Shown: one piece after another, positions 37,611-46,661 of the stretch
Layout: each line of letters starts with the position of its first letter
How positions within the stretch are numbered: position 1 is the stretch's first letter
Assembly (NCBI GenBank): GCA_903813345.2
Contig: CAIIXF020000002.1
Coordinates: 8,265,555 to 8,329,554, forward strand
Direction of reading: 5' to 3'
DNA length: 64,000 nt
Origin: Owenia fusiformis
Taxonomy: Eukaryota; Annelida; Polychaeta; Sabellida; Oweniidae
Notes under the pieces: model-generated
Seen by the model: the letters and a program-made list of their open reading frames with translations, nothing else
Databases searched by the model: none
Told to the model about the DNA's origin: nothing
Made by a program: the position numbers and the translations under genes

Positions 37611-38968
37611 CGATCTAGCGCCTGTTCATTTTGTGATTTAAACTATAAAAATATGTAGTATTAAATAATTTATATCCAATATATACTTTTAGGCATATGA
37701 TTAGTTTACAACAGTATCGTATCACCCAAATAACATATTTGTACAATATTATTAAACATTCATTCACTCCTATTCCTTCGTGAAGCTTTGTCCGTATAAC
37801 AAATCAAGTCAATCTACTTTTTGGATTAACGTTGGCAGAAATGATAGCTTGACTTCGAGTCCTTATTTGAAAGAGTGAGAGTTTAGAATGGATGGGCCTG
37901 CTACTTACGATTCCATTTTATTCCTTCTGCTTGCGTGAGCATTAGCAATAGGCATAATTTAAAACTCGTAAATCCGAGTAATCCTCTCCTCATTTTACCA
38001 CACGACCACCATACAATAGGTCCAAAGCTACACGAGAGCATCGAATAGTCCCTTCTATATATTGTGAACATAGCAAATTGTAACAATCTCTAGTATTCTC
38101 TACACTATATAGTTATGGTATAATTTAATTTCAGTGGCATTAGAGATATCATCGCACTCGGAAAATATCAATGCATATACTAGTATCTCAAAGGGTATAA
38201 AAACATAACTTATTTTGAAAGAACTAAAAACTACTTTGTGATCCAATTCATTCGCGATTCCAATTTATTGATTGTACCCAGGGGATCGATGGGTGTACGT
38301 TAGTTTCATTCATTAGATAGTGCCCCCCCCACGCCCCAACAAAAAAAACAATTTTGTAACATTTGTTGAAAAAACATTAACAAATTATAGTTTGAAATGC
38401 TTAAAATGCACCATGTAGAATCTAAATGTTGTGGGCTAGCTTCGCTCGCAGTGATGCAAAGCCAAAAATTCGCACCCTTGACATTTTTTAGCTACGCCCT
38501 TGTCTACTAAGGGACGACTTAGAGCATTAATACTGTGGGGATTTTGCGGAAATTCCCACTTTGTATTATTAGGAGTTATTGCCGTTTGTTACAAGCTGAC
38601 GTTTGAGGATTTTTGTTTTGGTGCATATTTGGTGCAAATTTCGAACAGACCTAATAACACAAGAAATGGGTAGTCTTGCGCATACAAAACAAGCGCTACT
38701 TAGTCTACTTCAGATACCCGATCAGTTTCAGATCTGTGTTTAGAACAGGAGATTTGCAATTTCATGTTGGTGTCAACGGGAATCATTATACTCATGTCTT
38801 TTGAATACTATGCTGGCAATTTTGATTTCGATGCATAGTATAATGCTTTCTGAAGAAAATGATGTATGGCATACATGTTTTAATTTCAAATATCTTACGA
38901 AACGAGCATGTTTAAAATATGTAGCATAGAAAACGAACTGTATAACTATCAATGGCATAGTACACGAT
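37611..38968. other. Intergenic sequence, no gene recognised
   Basis: AT-rich, with a poly-C run and adjoining poly-A near 38324-38350. No exon with family resemblance was found on either strand. Confidence 0.4.
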
Positions 38969-39616
38969 AGTGGTTGGAAGACTGACTCGTGTACTCGAGT
39001 TTTACTCTCATTTGTCCTAAAAATCAATTGATCGAGTTGAAAACTTGAACTCGCGATTTGAAATGTTTACCAATTATTCACTCGTTTTCACCTTACCTTG
39101 ACTCGCGATTCGTCTCTCCTATTCGCAATTTCCATGCTTATAGTTGTAATGTTCTGCTTATAATCTGTATAGAAAACAACTTATTTTCTATTTAATGCCA
39201 TGTGCGGAAGACAAACATACTCGGATTTTATTCTGCGTTCGTTATTTTTATGCAAAAGTTTCATTTCCGGTTTGATGCATTCTGGGAATATCCAACAGCC
39301 GGGAATTTTAAAATATTTGTCTACCGCGGTGCATCCTGGAACTTTCTGGATTGACGAAGTTTGTTTTCACTATTTATTCTGTAAGTTTTACTATCTATAG
39401 GGGACTAGGGGTGAACTTTAGCGATCTATAGGGATGTGCAATACGATTTAGACAATAAAAAGTATAGAGGCACTTGAAAGACTTGATCAAATTGATGAAT
39501 TCTGCCGCTACTTCGGAAACTGAAACCGGAAGTAACTCAACTAAGTCAAATCGCGATTATAATCGTGGTTTTTCATGGCCCACTCGAGTGGAGATTTTCA
39601 GGCGAGTCCGACCACT
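38969..39616. mobile_element. 648-bp non-autonomous TIR element with 10-bp TSD
   Basis: The ends are AGTGGTTGGA and, in reverse complement, AGTGGTCGGA. AGTACACGAT is duplicated exactly on both sides (38959-38968 and 39617-39626); counting the base before it, the match extends to 11 bp. No transposase frame is present. A 9-11 bp duplication is typical of Mutator-like elements, but the TIR is short and the superfamily is unassigned. Confidence 0.75.
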
Positions 39617-39626
39617 AGTACACGAT

Positions 39627-40415
39627 GATGTGTAGTCTTAACGGACTAAGTAAACACTGTGCCGAACGATTGTTTTATGTGAGAAAACTACATGCATTTG
39701 TATAGGGCGATTTATACGTACAGGTTTCCCGTTCAATTTTATGTACATTGCTTAAAGTCTCAATTGATTTATAAAAGACGTAGCACGCCTGGTATCCCTG
39801 TCTATGGCCCATCGATAAACGTCTGGCTTGTTGGCCGAATCATGTAGGCTAATTCCTGTCATTAGCAGGGGTAAAAATGATAAAAACTAATTCACATTTC
39901 GAAGTTCTTCTATACAGAGAATCATATAAAATATACAACAGAATCGTCGATTTAATAGAGAGTTAAAGCTCGCGATATTTTTCACAACGTAACCGTGAAC
40001 GCAAGATAGTAGAACGAAAAAGTTCGCTTAGACTTGAATAGTTCATCACTTTTAGTCATTTTAGTAGTTCAATTTTCATATTAAGCTTACTCTTATTTAT
40101 CTCATGGTTCTTCTATTTTCATGGGAATAACACCTGGGAATATTTGTTATATTGAAAACAGCGTAGTGTCCAACCCAGTCCCGATCGCGAAAATCGTATT
40201 GCGAGTGCCAATCGCACTCACGAAAATGGTATTCATCGCCCGTGAATGTTTGCAAAACAAAGATTCCTACAATACTGATTTTTATTTACACATTTGAAGT
40301 GGATACGCATCTTTAAACAACATGTAGTTCGTTTCGAACTGAAACCACTACTTGAAATGCTGAACTAAGATTTAGATTATTCATAAAAGCCAATATCTCT
40401 TTCGAAAGATTGGGT
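39627..40415. other. Spacer downstream of the H2A gene
   Basis: No gene was recognised. The right edge carries sequence that follows the H2A stem-loop on the minus strand, including TTTCGAAAGAG. That resembles the purine-rich histone downstream element that pairs with U7 snRNA. Confidence 0.45.
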
Positions 40416-40431
40416 GGCCCTGAGAAGGGCC
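40416..40431 (-). terminator. Histone mRNA 3' stem-loop (H2A)
   Basis: On the minus strand the sequence is GGCCCTTCTCAGGGCC, preceded by AAC and followed by ACCCA. It has a 6-bp stem and 4-nt loop, the SLBP-binding form of replication-type histone mRNAs, 24 bp after the H2A stop. A GAAAGAG-containing stretch follows. Confidence 0.95.
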
Positions 40432-40455
40432 GTTGTTTTTTGCAAGCCGAATGGT

Positions 40456-40824
40456 TTATTTCTTGCTTCGCTTGGGGAGAAGAACAGCTTGGATGTTGGG
40501 AAGAACCCCTCCTTGGGAGACAGTCACATTTCCAAATAGGCGATTCAATTCCTCATCGTTACGTACGGCGAGCTGAATATGGCGAGGAATAATTCTGCTG
40601 CGCTTGTTGTCTCTAGCGGCGTTCCCGGCCAACTCCAAAACTTCTGCTGTGAGATATTCCATCACGGCGGCCAAGTAAACAGGTGCGCCGGCTCCAATGC
40701 GGTTGCCATAGTTTCCTCTACGGAGAAAGCGGCTAACACGGCTCACTGGAAACTGCAAACCAGCTCTTGAAGACCTAGACCTTTGTTTGGTGCTCTTTCC
40801 CTTGCCTTTACCTCGTCCTGACAT
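40456..40824 (-). CDS. H2A: Histone H2A, divergent replication-type
   Basis: An intronless gene of 122 codons plus stop. The histone fold is clear ([58 protein letters not shown]). Nucleosome acidic-patch glutamates (EYLTAE..E and DEE) are kept. Several usually conserved positions differ: SRVSRF in place of [23 protein letters not shown], and [12 protein letters not shown] in the docking region. The tail is rich in Lys, Ser and Arg. It is transcribed divergently from the H2B gene, with a 387-bp shared promoter, and ends with a histone stem-loop. The changes and the partner's SPKK tail suggest a germ-line or sperm-type H2A, but expression is not shown by the sequence. Confidence 0.96.
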   Translation of the reverse strand: MSGRGKGKGKSTKQRSRSSRAGLQFPVSRVSRFLRRGNYGNRIGAGAPVYLAAVMEYLTAEVLELAGNAARDNKRSRIIPRHIQLAVRNDEELNRLFGNVTVSQGGVLPNIQAVLLPKRSKK

Positions 40825-41211
40825 ATTTATTTTGTGATTTTAGGAGTACGACTATCAACAAGAATGTTTTCTGAGGAAAGTTGTCTATTTATATAGCCAT
40901 CTAATGCAAATGAGCGGATTGTGAATGAACAAAATAATACTGTTACTCTTGTTTTATCTCTTTTAGGTCCGATTCCTAATAGACCAATCGAATGATTTCC
41001 CGCCATGTTAGCTCTGTTAAGTCCGCGCAGTTTTCAGATTCTGTCAAGTCCGAAAGATAATTTGGCGCCATATTTAATTGTAACACTTTTAAGTCCGCGC
41101 TATTTGACCAATCAAATTTGATACATTCTCAATCCCCTAATTTGCATATTTGTCTTATAAAAGCGAGTACGTTCGAACTGCAATAACTCAAGTTTACCAA
41201 TCTTGAAAGCA
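40825..41211. promoter_or_regulatory. Bidirectional H2A/H2B promoter
   Basis: For H2A (minus): TATA near 40887-40895 and an octamer at 40904-40911. For H2B (plus): octamer ATTTGCAT at 41140-41147 and TATAAAA at 41156-41162. CCAAT motifs lie at 40984 and 41108. E2F-like sites are TTTCCCGCC (40996-41004) and TTTGGCGCCA (41061-41070). A further motif, TTAAGTCCGCGC, occurs exactly twice (41017-41028 and 41089-41100), with partial copies near 40963 and 41043. Octamer and CCAAT elements are established parts of sea urchin sperm H2B promoters. The AAGTCCG motif is not one I recognise. Confidence 0.85.
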
Positions 41212-41598
41212 ATGGCAGGAAGAGCAGCATCTCCAAGACGAGCGAGTCCGAAGAAGGGGAGCAAAGGCTCCAAGAAGCGTGGACGTCGTCCAGGACCCCA
41301 GAAACGTCGCAGAAGGAGGAGGGAATCTTACGGTATCTACATCTACAAGGTTCTCAAGCAGGTCCATCCCGACACTGGCATCTCAAGCCGTGGAATGAGC
41401 ATCATGAACAGCTTCGTGAATGATGTGTTTGAACGTATTGCCGGTGAAGCATCCCGACTCGCCAACTATAACAGGCGCTCTACAATATCTAGCCGAGAGG
41501 TCCAGACCGCCGTCCGTCTATTGCTACCCGGGGAACTAGCCAAGCATGCCGTTAGCGAGGGAACAAAGGCTGTCACAAAGTACACAAGCTCCCGATAA
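41212..41598 (+). CDS. H2B: Histone H2B, sperm-type with SPRR/SPKK tail
   Basis: An intronless gene of 128 codons plus stop. ATG 41212 is chosen; a TTG nine bases upstream is in frame but is not a start in animals. The tail holds SPRR (7-10) and SPKK (12-15) and an Arg-rich run before [20 protein letters not shown]. The core is ordinary H2B ([49 protein letters not shown]). S-P-K/R-K/R motifs bind minor-groove AT DNA and are phosphorylated in sea urchin spermatogenesis, so a sperm-chromatin role is inferred. Two repeats is fewer than in sea urchin sperm H2B. It ends with a stem-loop at 41623. Confidence 0.96.
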   Translation: MAGRAASPRRASPKKGSKGSKKRGRRPGPQKRRRRRRESYGIYIYKVLKQVHPDTGISSRGMSIMNSFVNDVFERIAGEASRLANYNRRSTISSREVQTAVRLLLPGELAKHAVSEGTKAVTKYTSSR

Positions 41599-41622
41599 AC
41601 TGTGTTCTGCAATAAAACCAAC

Positions 41623-41638
41623 GGCCCTTCTCAGGGCC
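41623..41638 (+). terminator. Histone mRNA 3' stem-loop (H2B)
   Basis: GGCCCTTCTCAGGGCC lies 24 bp after the H2B stop, preceded by ACCAAC and followed by ACCCC. It is identical to the H2A stem-loop. An AATAAA hexamer sits just upstream (41611). No clear purine-rich downstream element follows, unlike H2A. Confidence 0.95.
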
Positions 41639-43380
41639 ACCCCTTACTTTGAATTGAGAATGTGATTTTATGAATTATGATTTTATAAATCTATGGTGTA
41701 CGATATTTGCAGTTGTATGCAAATGCAAAATGGGTTAACAATTGTTTTTAAGAATTCATAGTTGAGACCAGACCCATTTTTTCAAACAGTTCACGGAGTA
41801 ACAACTCCCATCCTAATGCATGTAACGACAAACAAGTAGGCCACATGGTTTCAAAAACTGAAATGTAAGCAAGGTGATAGATTTATTCGCGCATGTCGGT
41901 TCATTCCCTTGCTTTCTATCATGTCTATTGAAATTCATTTTTTACATATTATTCATGATAAATGACAAAATAGTGTTTTTGAATTACATCCTTGACGCAG
42001 TTAGGGACAAGAAATCATGTATATTTCAAAGAAACCATAACAATTGTATATCCTTTTTTGTCTACGATAGGCCATCTGATTGGCTAGAAGCCATCACATG
42101 TGCATGTCACGTTTAGTTGTCCTCCTTTTGTTGTTGGTTAAAGTTGCAAAAATTGACAAAATCTCAAACTTGAAGTTGATCAAAAAATTGACAAAAATAG
42201 TATAATTCCACATTTTCTATATATTTAAAAACTAAAAAATATAATACACGTTTTAATAGACACATAGGCCTGCTGACTTTCATTTGTGCAAGGGGGGGGG
42301 GTTGTCTTGATACATTTAATTGTTTTACATTGGGATGAGCAAATGAGAGGTTTATGTTAACATGATACATAGTTGGGCCTACCAACTGCCAGAATGCAAC
42401 TCTCTATTAAAGGTGGCTTGCCGCTTAGCTTGATGAGTTGATTTCATGACAAAATATTGGGGAAAATTCACTAGGTGTTGAGTGTTGAGGATGCAGTTAA
42501 AAGGTTTGAGGTTCATAGTAAAGATGGCAGTAGTGTTAGAATTTAATTATATTTTAGCAAGGAGGGTTGGATCCTTGAATGCAATTCCGATAATCTGCCA
42601 TATATGGTGTCATAACATTATCATCGGCATGTACAAAATTTGAACAGTCACCATTTCTCAATCTTTCTCACTTCAGAATTTGAATCACATGTTTTGGTCT
42701 TATTACTTGACAGAAAAAAACACACAGGAAGTGATCAAGATTTAAGTTCAAATCTTTTGATCACTGACTGTGAATTTATAGCCAGATAAATATCAGACAA
42801 TAATGACGCTAACTTTGTTGGAAAATATCAAAGTTGCATTGTGGCTGCCAATCCTGCTTGATATTATACAGTTATAAGATATGTGAAACAGACTGATTGC
42901 CCTGCATGCTGCCATCTTTATTTCTATTCAAAAATTATATTCAATAACCAGTTGCCAGTTCACCATTTTGCTTATGAATTGAAAACCCCCAAAGTTACTG
43001 TTTAGTTTAAAACATTGATATCCAGTGAGCATGGCGTTATAATATACAATTTTCGTCTTTTCTTACTCTGTACTTTAACATACATTTCTGCATTTAAAAC
43101 AAGTATAGCCTACACTATAAAACATTAAACGTTTGGTAGGGAGCTGAGCAGACATGAGTCAATTGAAAATAATTTTTTCAGTAATCAATTCGAAAAAAAA
43201 CAGCAGAAAATTAAGGTGCATCCATTTTTGAAATGCTCTGTGTTTTTCAAATCTTGTCAAAATCTTTTAGTCCAATTAAATTCTTTGAGTCCATGCGTTC
43301 AGGGTAAACACAAAAAGGAACACATCACATGGCATATTTTCGTCAGATCAATTTATTATTTATCTTTCAAAAAATATAGA
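41639..43380. other. Intergenic sequence, no gene recognised
   Basis: AT-rich. A poly-G run lies at about 42291-42301. No exon was supported on either strand. The NUP54 3' UTR (minus) may extend into the right end. Confidence 0.4.
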
Positions 43381-43395
43381 CAGTGTACATCTTCA

Positions 43396-43496
43396 ACAGA
43401 ACTCTATGGTACCATTTCGGCTAGAGTACTGTATGGTACTGTTAGCTCAAACAGTACTGACGGTACCATAAACAAGGCACCGTACGGTACCATTCA
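43396..43496. repeat. GGTACC-rich quasi-palindromic cluster
   Basis: TATGGTAC or GGTACCAT occurs five times within 100 bp, in both orientations. GGTACTGTT and AACAGTACTG flank a short loop and can form a hairpin. No TSD or coding signal was seen. Confidence 0.5.
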
Positions 43497-43654
43497 TATA
43501 TATAGGCTTATGTTCATAGAAAGTCAAGAGGCAAAAAAATACCAGAGGAGTATTTCCTTTCCACAATTCATGATCCACTTGCACAAGATATGTTTTGTAT
43601 AAAATCTCATTTAAGTCATTACTGATCAAAATTATCATGATATTATGATGATAT

Positions 43655-43910
43655 TTGTCATCATATCTTCATATTTATCAAAATATCATAACTTTGATTA
43701 TGAAATCCTCATTTTTATCATGACATCCTCACTTTTATAATGATATCCTCACTTTTATCATGACACCCTCACTTTTATCATGAATCCTCAGTTTTATCAT
43801 GACATGCTCACTTTTATCATAATATCCTCACTTTTATCAAGATATCTTCACTTTTATCATGACATCCTCACTTTAATAAAGATATCTTCACTTTTATCAT
43901 GAAATCCTCC
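43655..43910. repeat. 21-bp minisatellite
   Basis: Units approximate CTCACTTTTATCATGACATC, about 11 copies with substitutions and small indels (ATCCTCACTTTTATCATG recurring). It lies just 3' of the NUP54 stop on that gene's strand. Confidence 0.85.
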
Positions 43911-43993
43911 CAGTTACAGTATCATGATAACGGTACATACACACAAACATGACAAAGTCCTCACTGTGTACAACAGAGTTAAAGGTCTAACTA

Positions 43994-44817
43994 TCACCTT
44001 CTAGTAGATTCAGAAAGTCCTTGTTCAATTAGTTTCAGGTCCTCAAAATCATCTTTTATAATTTCAATCAAGTATTGTAGACCTTCTTGTTGTTGCTTAA
44101 GGTGCTAGAAGTAAAAAAACAGATTTTAGGTGGAAACATTCTTTCAGTCACCAGTCAGAAAAGTGATTATGTGCAGACAAAAAAATTCTGTATTATTCAC
44201 CCTGACCCTATTAATCCACATACAAATAAAGGGCTCCTTTTTGAGTACTTATTTAAAAAGATCACATAAATTCACATAATCCCAAACTCTTCGTTACGAA
44301 ACATTTCTGAGTGACTTTGCTCCAAATAGCCTATGTACGTATTTTTTTTCAAATCAGAATTAGCATCCTTGTAAAAAATGGTCTGATTATGCTAATAAAG
44401 CATAATGACATTTACATTTATTAATAGGTTCATTGATTGATTGTTTGAACAATTGATTGATACAAGAGGCGATCAATAAATTTTGCAAGTGATGCTCAAT
44501 CTCAGAAAATATTTGGTGTCATGTCATTAAACTCGTGGAATTATAATTCTCTTCTAATAATACCCTGGAAATTATATGATATATAATGCTGAAATAATGA
44601 CAAGAAAGATGTAACTTGAAATATCTAAAATTGTATTTCATCTGATTCTACGCGAGTGTCACTCGCGAAATTTATTGATCACCCCTTGTATATTAATGAG
44701 ACTAACCTGTTTTATTTCTCCTTGCACTGAGTTGTCAACTTGATAACTTGACTCCACGTGTGACGTCACTAACTGGTTTTGCATACGGATCTGTGACATC
44801 AACTCATTAAGACGACC
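43994..44817 (-). CDS. NUP54: Nucleoporin NUP54, last two coding exons
   Basis: Minus-strand exons are 44817-44707 (37 codons, GRLNELMSQIRMQN...EIKQ) and 44104-43994 (36 codons plus TGA, HLKQQQEGLQYLIEIIKDDF...), both phase 0 with GT..AG borders. HLKQQQEGL and GRLNELMSQIRMQN are hallmarks of the C-terminal coiled coil of NUP54, part of the NUP62-NUP58-NUP54 complex that lines the nuclear pore channel. No upstream exon (expected to end in the PTQFK motif) could be found between 44818 and the signal-peptide exon at 46662, nor recognised further right. Either large introns interleave with the opposite-strand gene or this is a 3' fragment of a duplicated gene. Confidence 0.88.
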
Positions 44818-44904
44818 CTGGAATAAACAAACAATGAGATTTATATATGAATTGTACTTATAAAATGCAATGGTGTTATTCAATGAATGTGACATTTTAG
44901 CCAT

Positions 44905-45262
44905 CTGGTTGACCAATGTGAAATGAATATTTTACCAATGTGACATAAGAATTTGACCCATGTGACATAAATATTTGACCCATCATGTGACATAAATATT
45001 TCACCCATCACGTGACATAAATATTTCACCCATGTGACATATATATTTGACTCATGTGAGTCAATGTAAATATATGTCACATGGGTCAAATATTTACGTC
45101 ACATGGATCAAATATTTATGTCAAATGGATCAAATATTTATGTCACATGGATCAAATATTTATGTCACAAGGATCAAATATTTATGTCACATGGATCAAA
45201 TATTTATGTCACATGGATCAAATATTTATGTCACATGGATCAAATATTTATGGCACGTGCAC
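44905..45262. repeat. Head-to-head (palindromic) 21-bp minisatellite
   Basis: From 44905 to about 45050 units read CCATGTGACATAAATATTTG in tandem, about 6 copies. From about 45062 to 45262 the reverse-complement unit, ATGTCACATGGATCAAATAT, repeats about 9 times. The inversion centre is a short TGACTCATGTGAGTCA palindrome (45049-45064). The two arms could extrude a cruciform of about 300 bp. Both strands are open in a frame encoding repeating YVTW/YLCHMDQIFMSHGSN, but no gene is proposed. Confidence 0.9.
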
Positions 45263-46661
45263 TGCCACATCAACACTGCATACAGCCAAGCTTAGCATTT
45301 ATATAGGGTTCAGTATAATTATTCAGTATATTATTATGATTATAGAAAAGCCAATATTTAGAATACCATAATACATGTAATATACATCTCAGAGGCTTTT
45401 CTGTATTTCACTCAAATCAAAATAATTGATAGTTTTTCAGAACGTGATAATCTTCATGATCTTCTAAACGTAAAGAAACAAAAGACACAGTTATCAATCA
45501 ATCAATCAATCTAGCGGTTCCTAAAAACATATTAGTACTAATTACATCTATATTTCAATTCAATGTCATAAGTACATTATTTCATGTTTATAGATATATT
45601 AATGAGTATGACATTGAATAAATATCACAGTCATTAATCAGCAATCACCATTGTACAGTGTACTTTAATCACAGTCATAAAGCCATTCACCTATTTTACT
45701 TTATCATTCTTAAATGGAATTGTATTGAATTATATGTTTGGTTTACTTACTTCAGCATATGTTGACTTGGTAAACTTTGATGAATTTTCATTGTATGAGA
45801 TGGCAAAAAAATGATAAATGAATTTGAAATAAAAAATAAAAGGGCTCAATTTTGTCGTACCCTTCCATATATTTTTTATTTATACAGTTGCGCTAAACTT
45901 TTTTGTTCATTTACTGCAAATATTTCATCTGTAATCTGACATAGCCTTCCTTATTAATAGAAAAGATGAGAGAGAGGGGTATGGAGGTTCATATAACTGG
46001 GCCAGGCTGGTTTAGTTTCATTAATCCTATGCATTTCAATGATAAATCTATTATATGTTCAACAAATCACAAATTAATAAATCAAATTTGATATGCAACA
46101 TATTAAATATGACATTTTACAAATATATAAGTGTGAGTTAGCCCATGCTTATTCTAAACTTCCCAATAACCAAACTCTTCAATATTCTATGGGTCTGTCA
46201 TATTAGGAATGTTGGAAAGGTGCAGAAACTCTAAGCAGAAACTCTTAGTTGCGTAAAAATCATAAATCATAATCATATACCAGAAATCATACACTAAATA
46301 AATAAATCATAAATCATAAAAGGGAGTAAAATAAACGTGACTGAAGATAATTTATGTATGGCTGTATGAGCATAACGCTATATTTATTGGTAGTTTACGT
46401 GATAAGACAGCATGATTATGCTAAGTACATGAGCATATTCAGTATAATACCACAATTACTGCAGTAACCAAAACGCATCCACAAATCAAGGTTTTCCTAC
46501 ACTTGATAGGAGAGAAAATAAGCAGAAGTCGGAACAGCTTACTAAACGTAAGTGAAACTTGACGACTAAATAGCATACAGGACACTTCGTTTACATACAT
46601 AAACTTGCATAAAAAGGACGAAAATTTCAGGTAAATCGAGTGACAGAACAAACGCACTTCG
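45263..46661. other. Spacer and promoter region of the cysteine-rich secreted gene
   Basis: No coding exon was supported. A short ATCA microsatellite lies near 45495-45512. The right end contains the 5' UTR of the gene whose start codon is at 46662. Confidence 0.4.

Noticed and set aside
41611-41616. AATAAA before the H2B stem-loop as the polyadenylation signal
   Set aside because: It lies upstream of a perfect histone stem-loop. Replication-type processing is more likely, although polyadenylated use in germ cells cannot be excluded.
43655-45262. CRISPR-like arrays
   Set aside because: The repeats have no unique spacers of constant length, and the sequence is animal nuclear DNA.
45047-45371. 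Overlapping repeat-encoded frames on both strands of the 21-bp minisatellite
   Set aside because: Periodic open frames in a repeat with no start context, domain or conservation signal.
45738-45810. A minus-strand exon of NUP54 upstream of 44817
   Set aside because: A good GTAAGT donor is present, but the reading (SSKFTKSTYAE) does not give the expected PTQFK end before GRLNEL.
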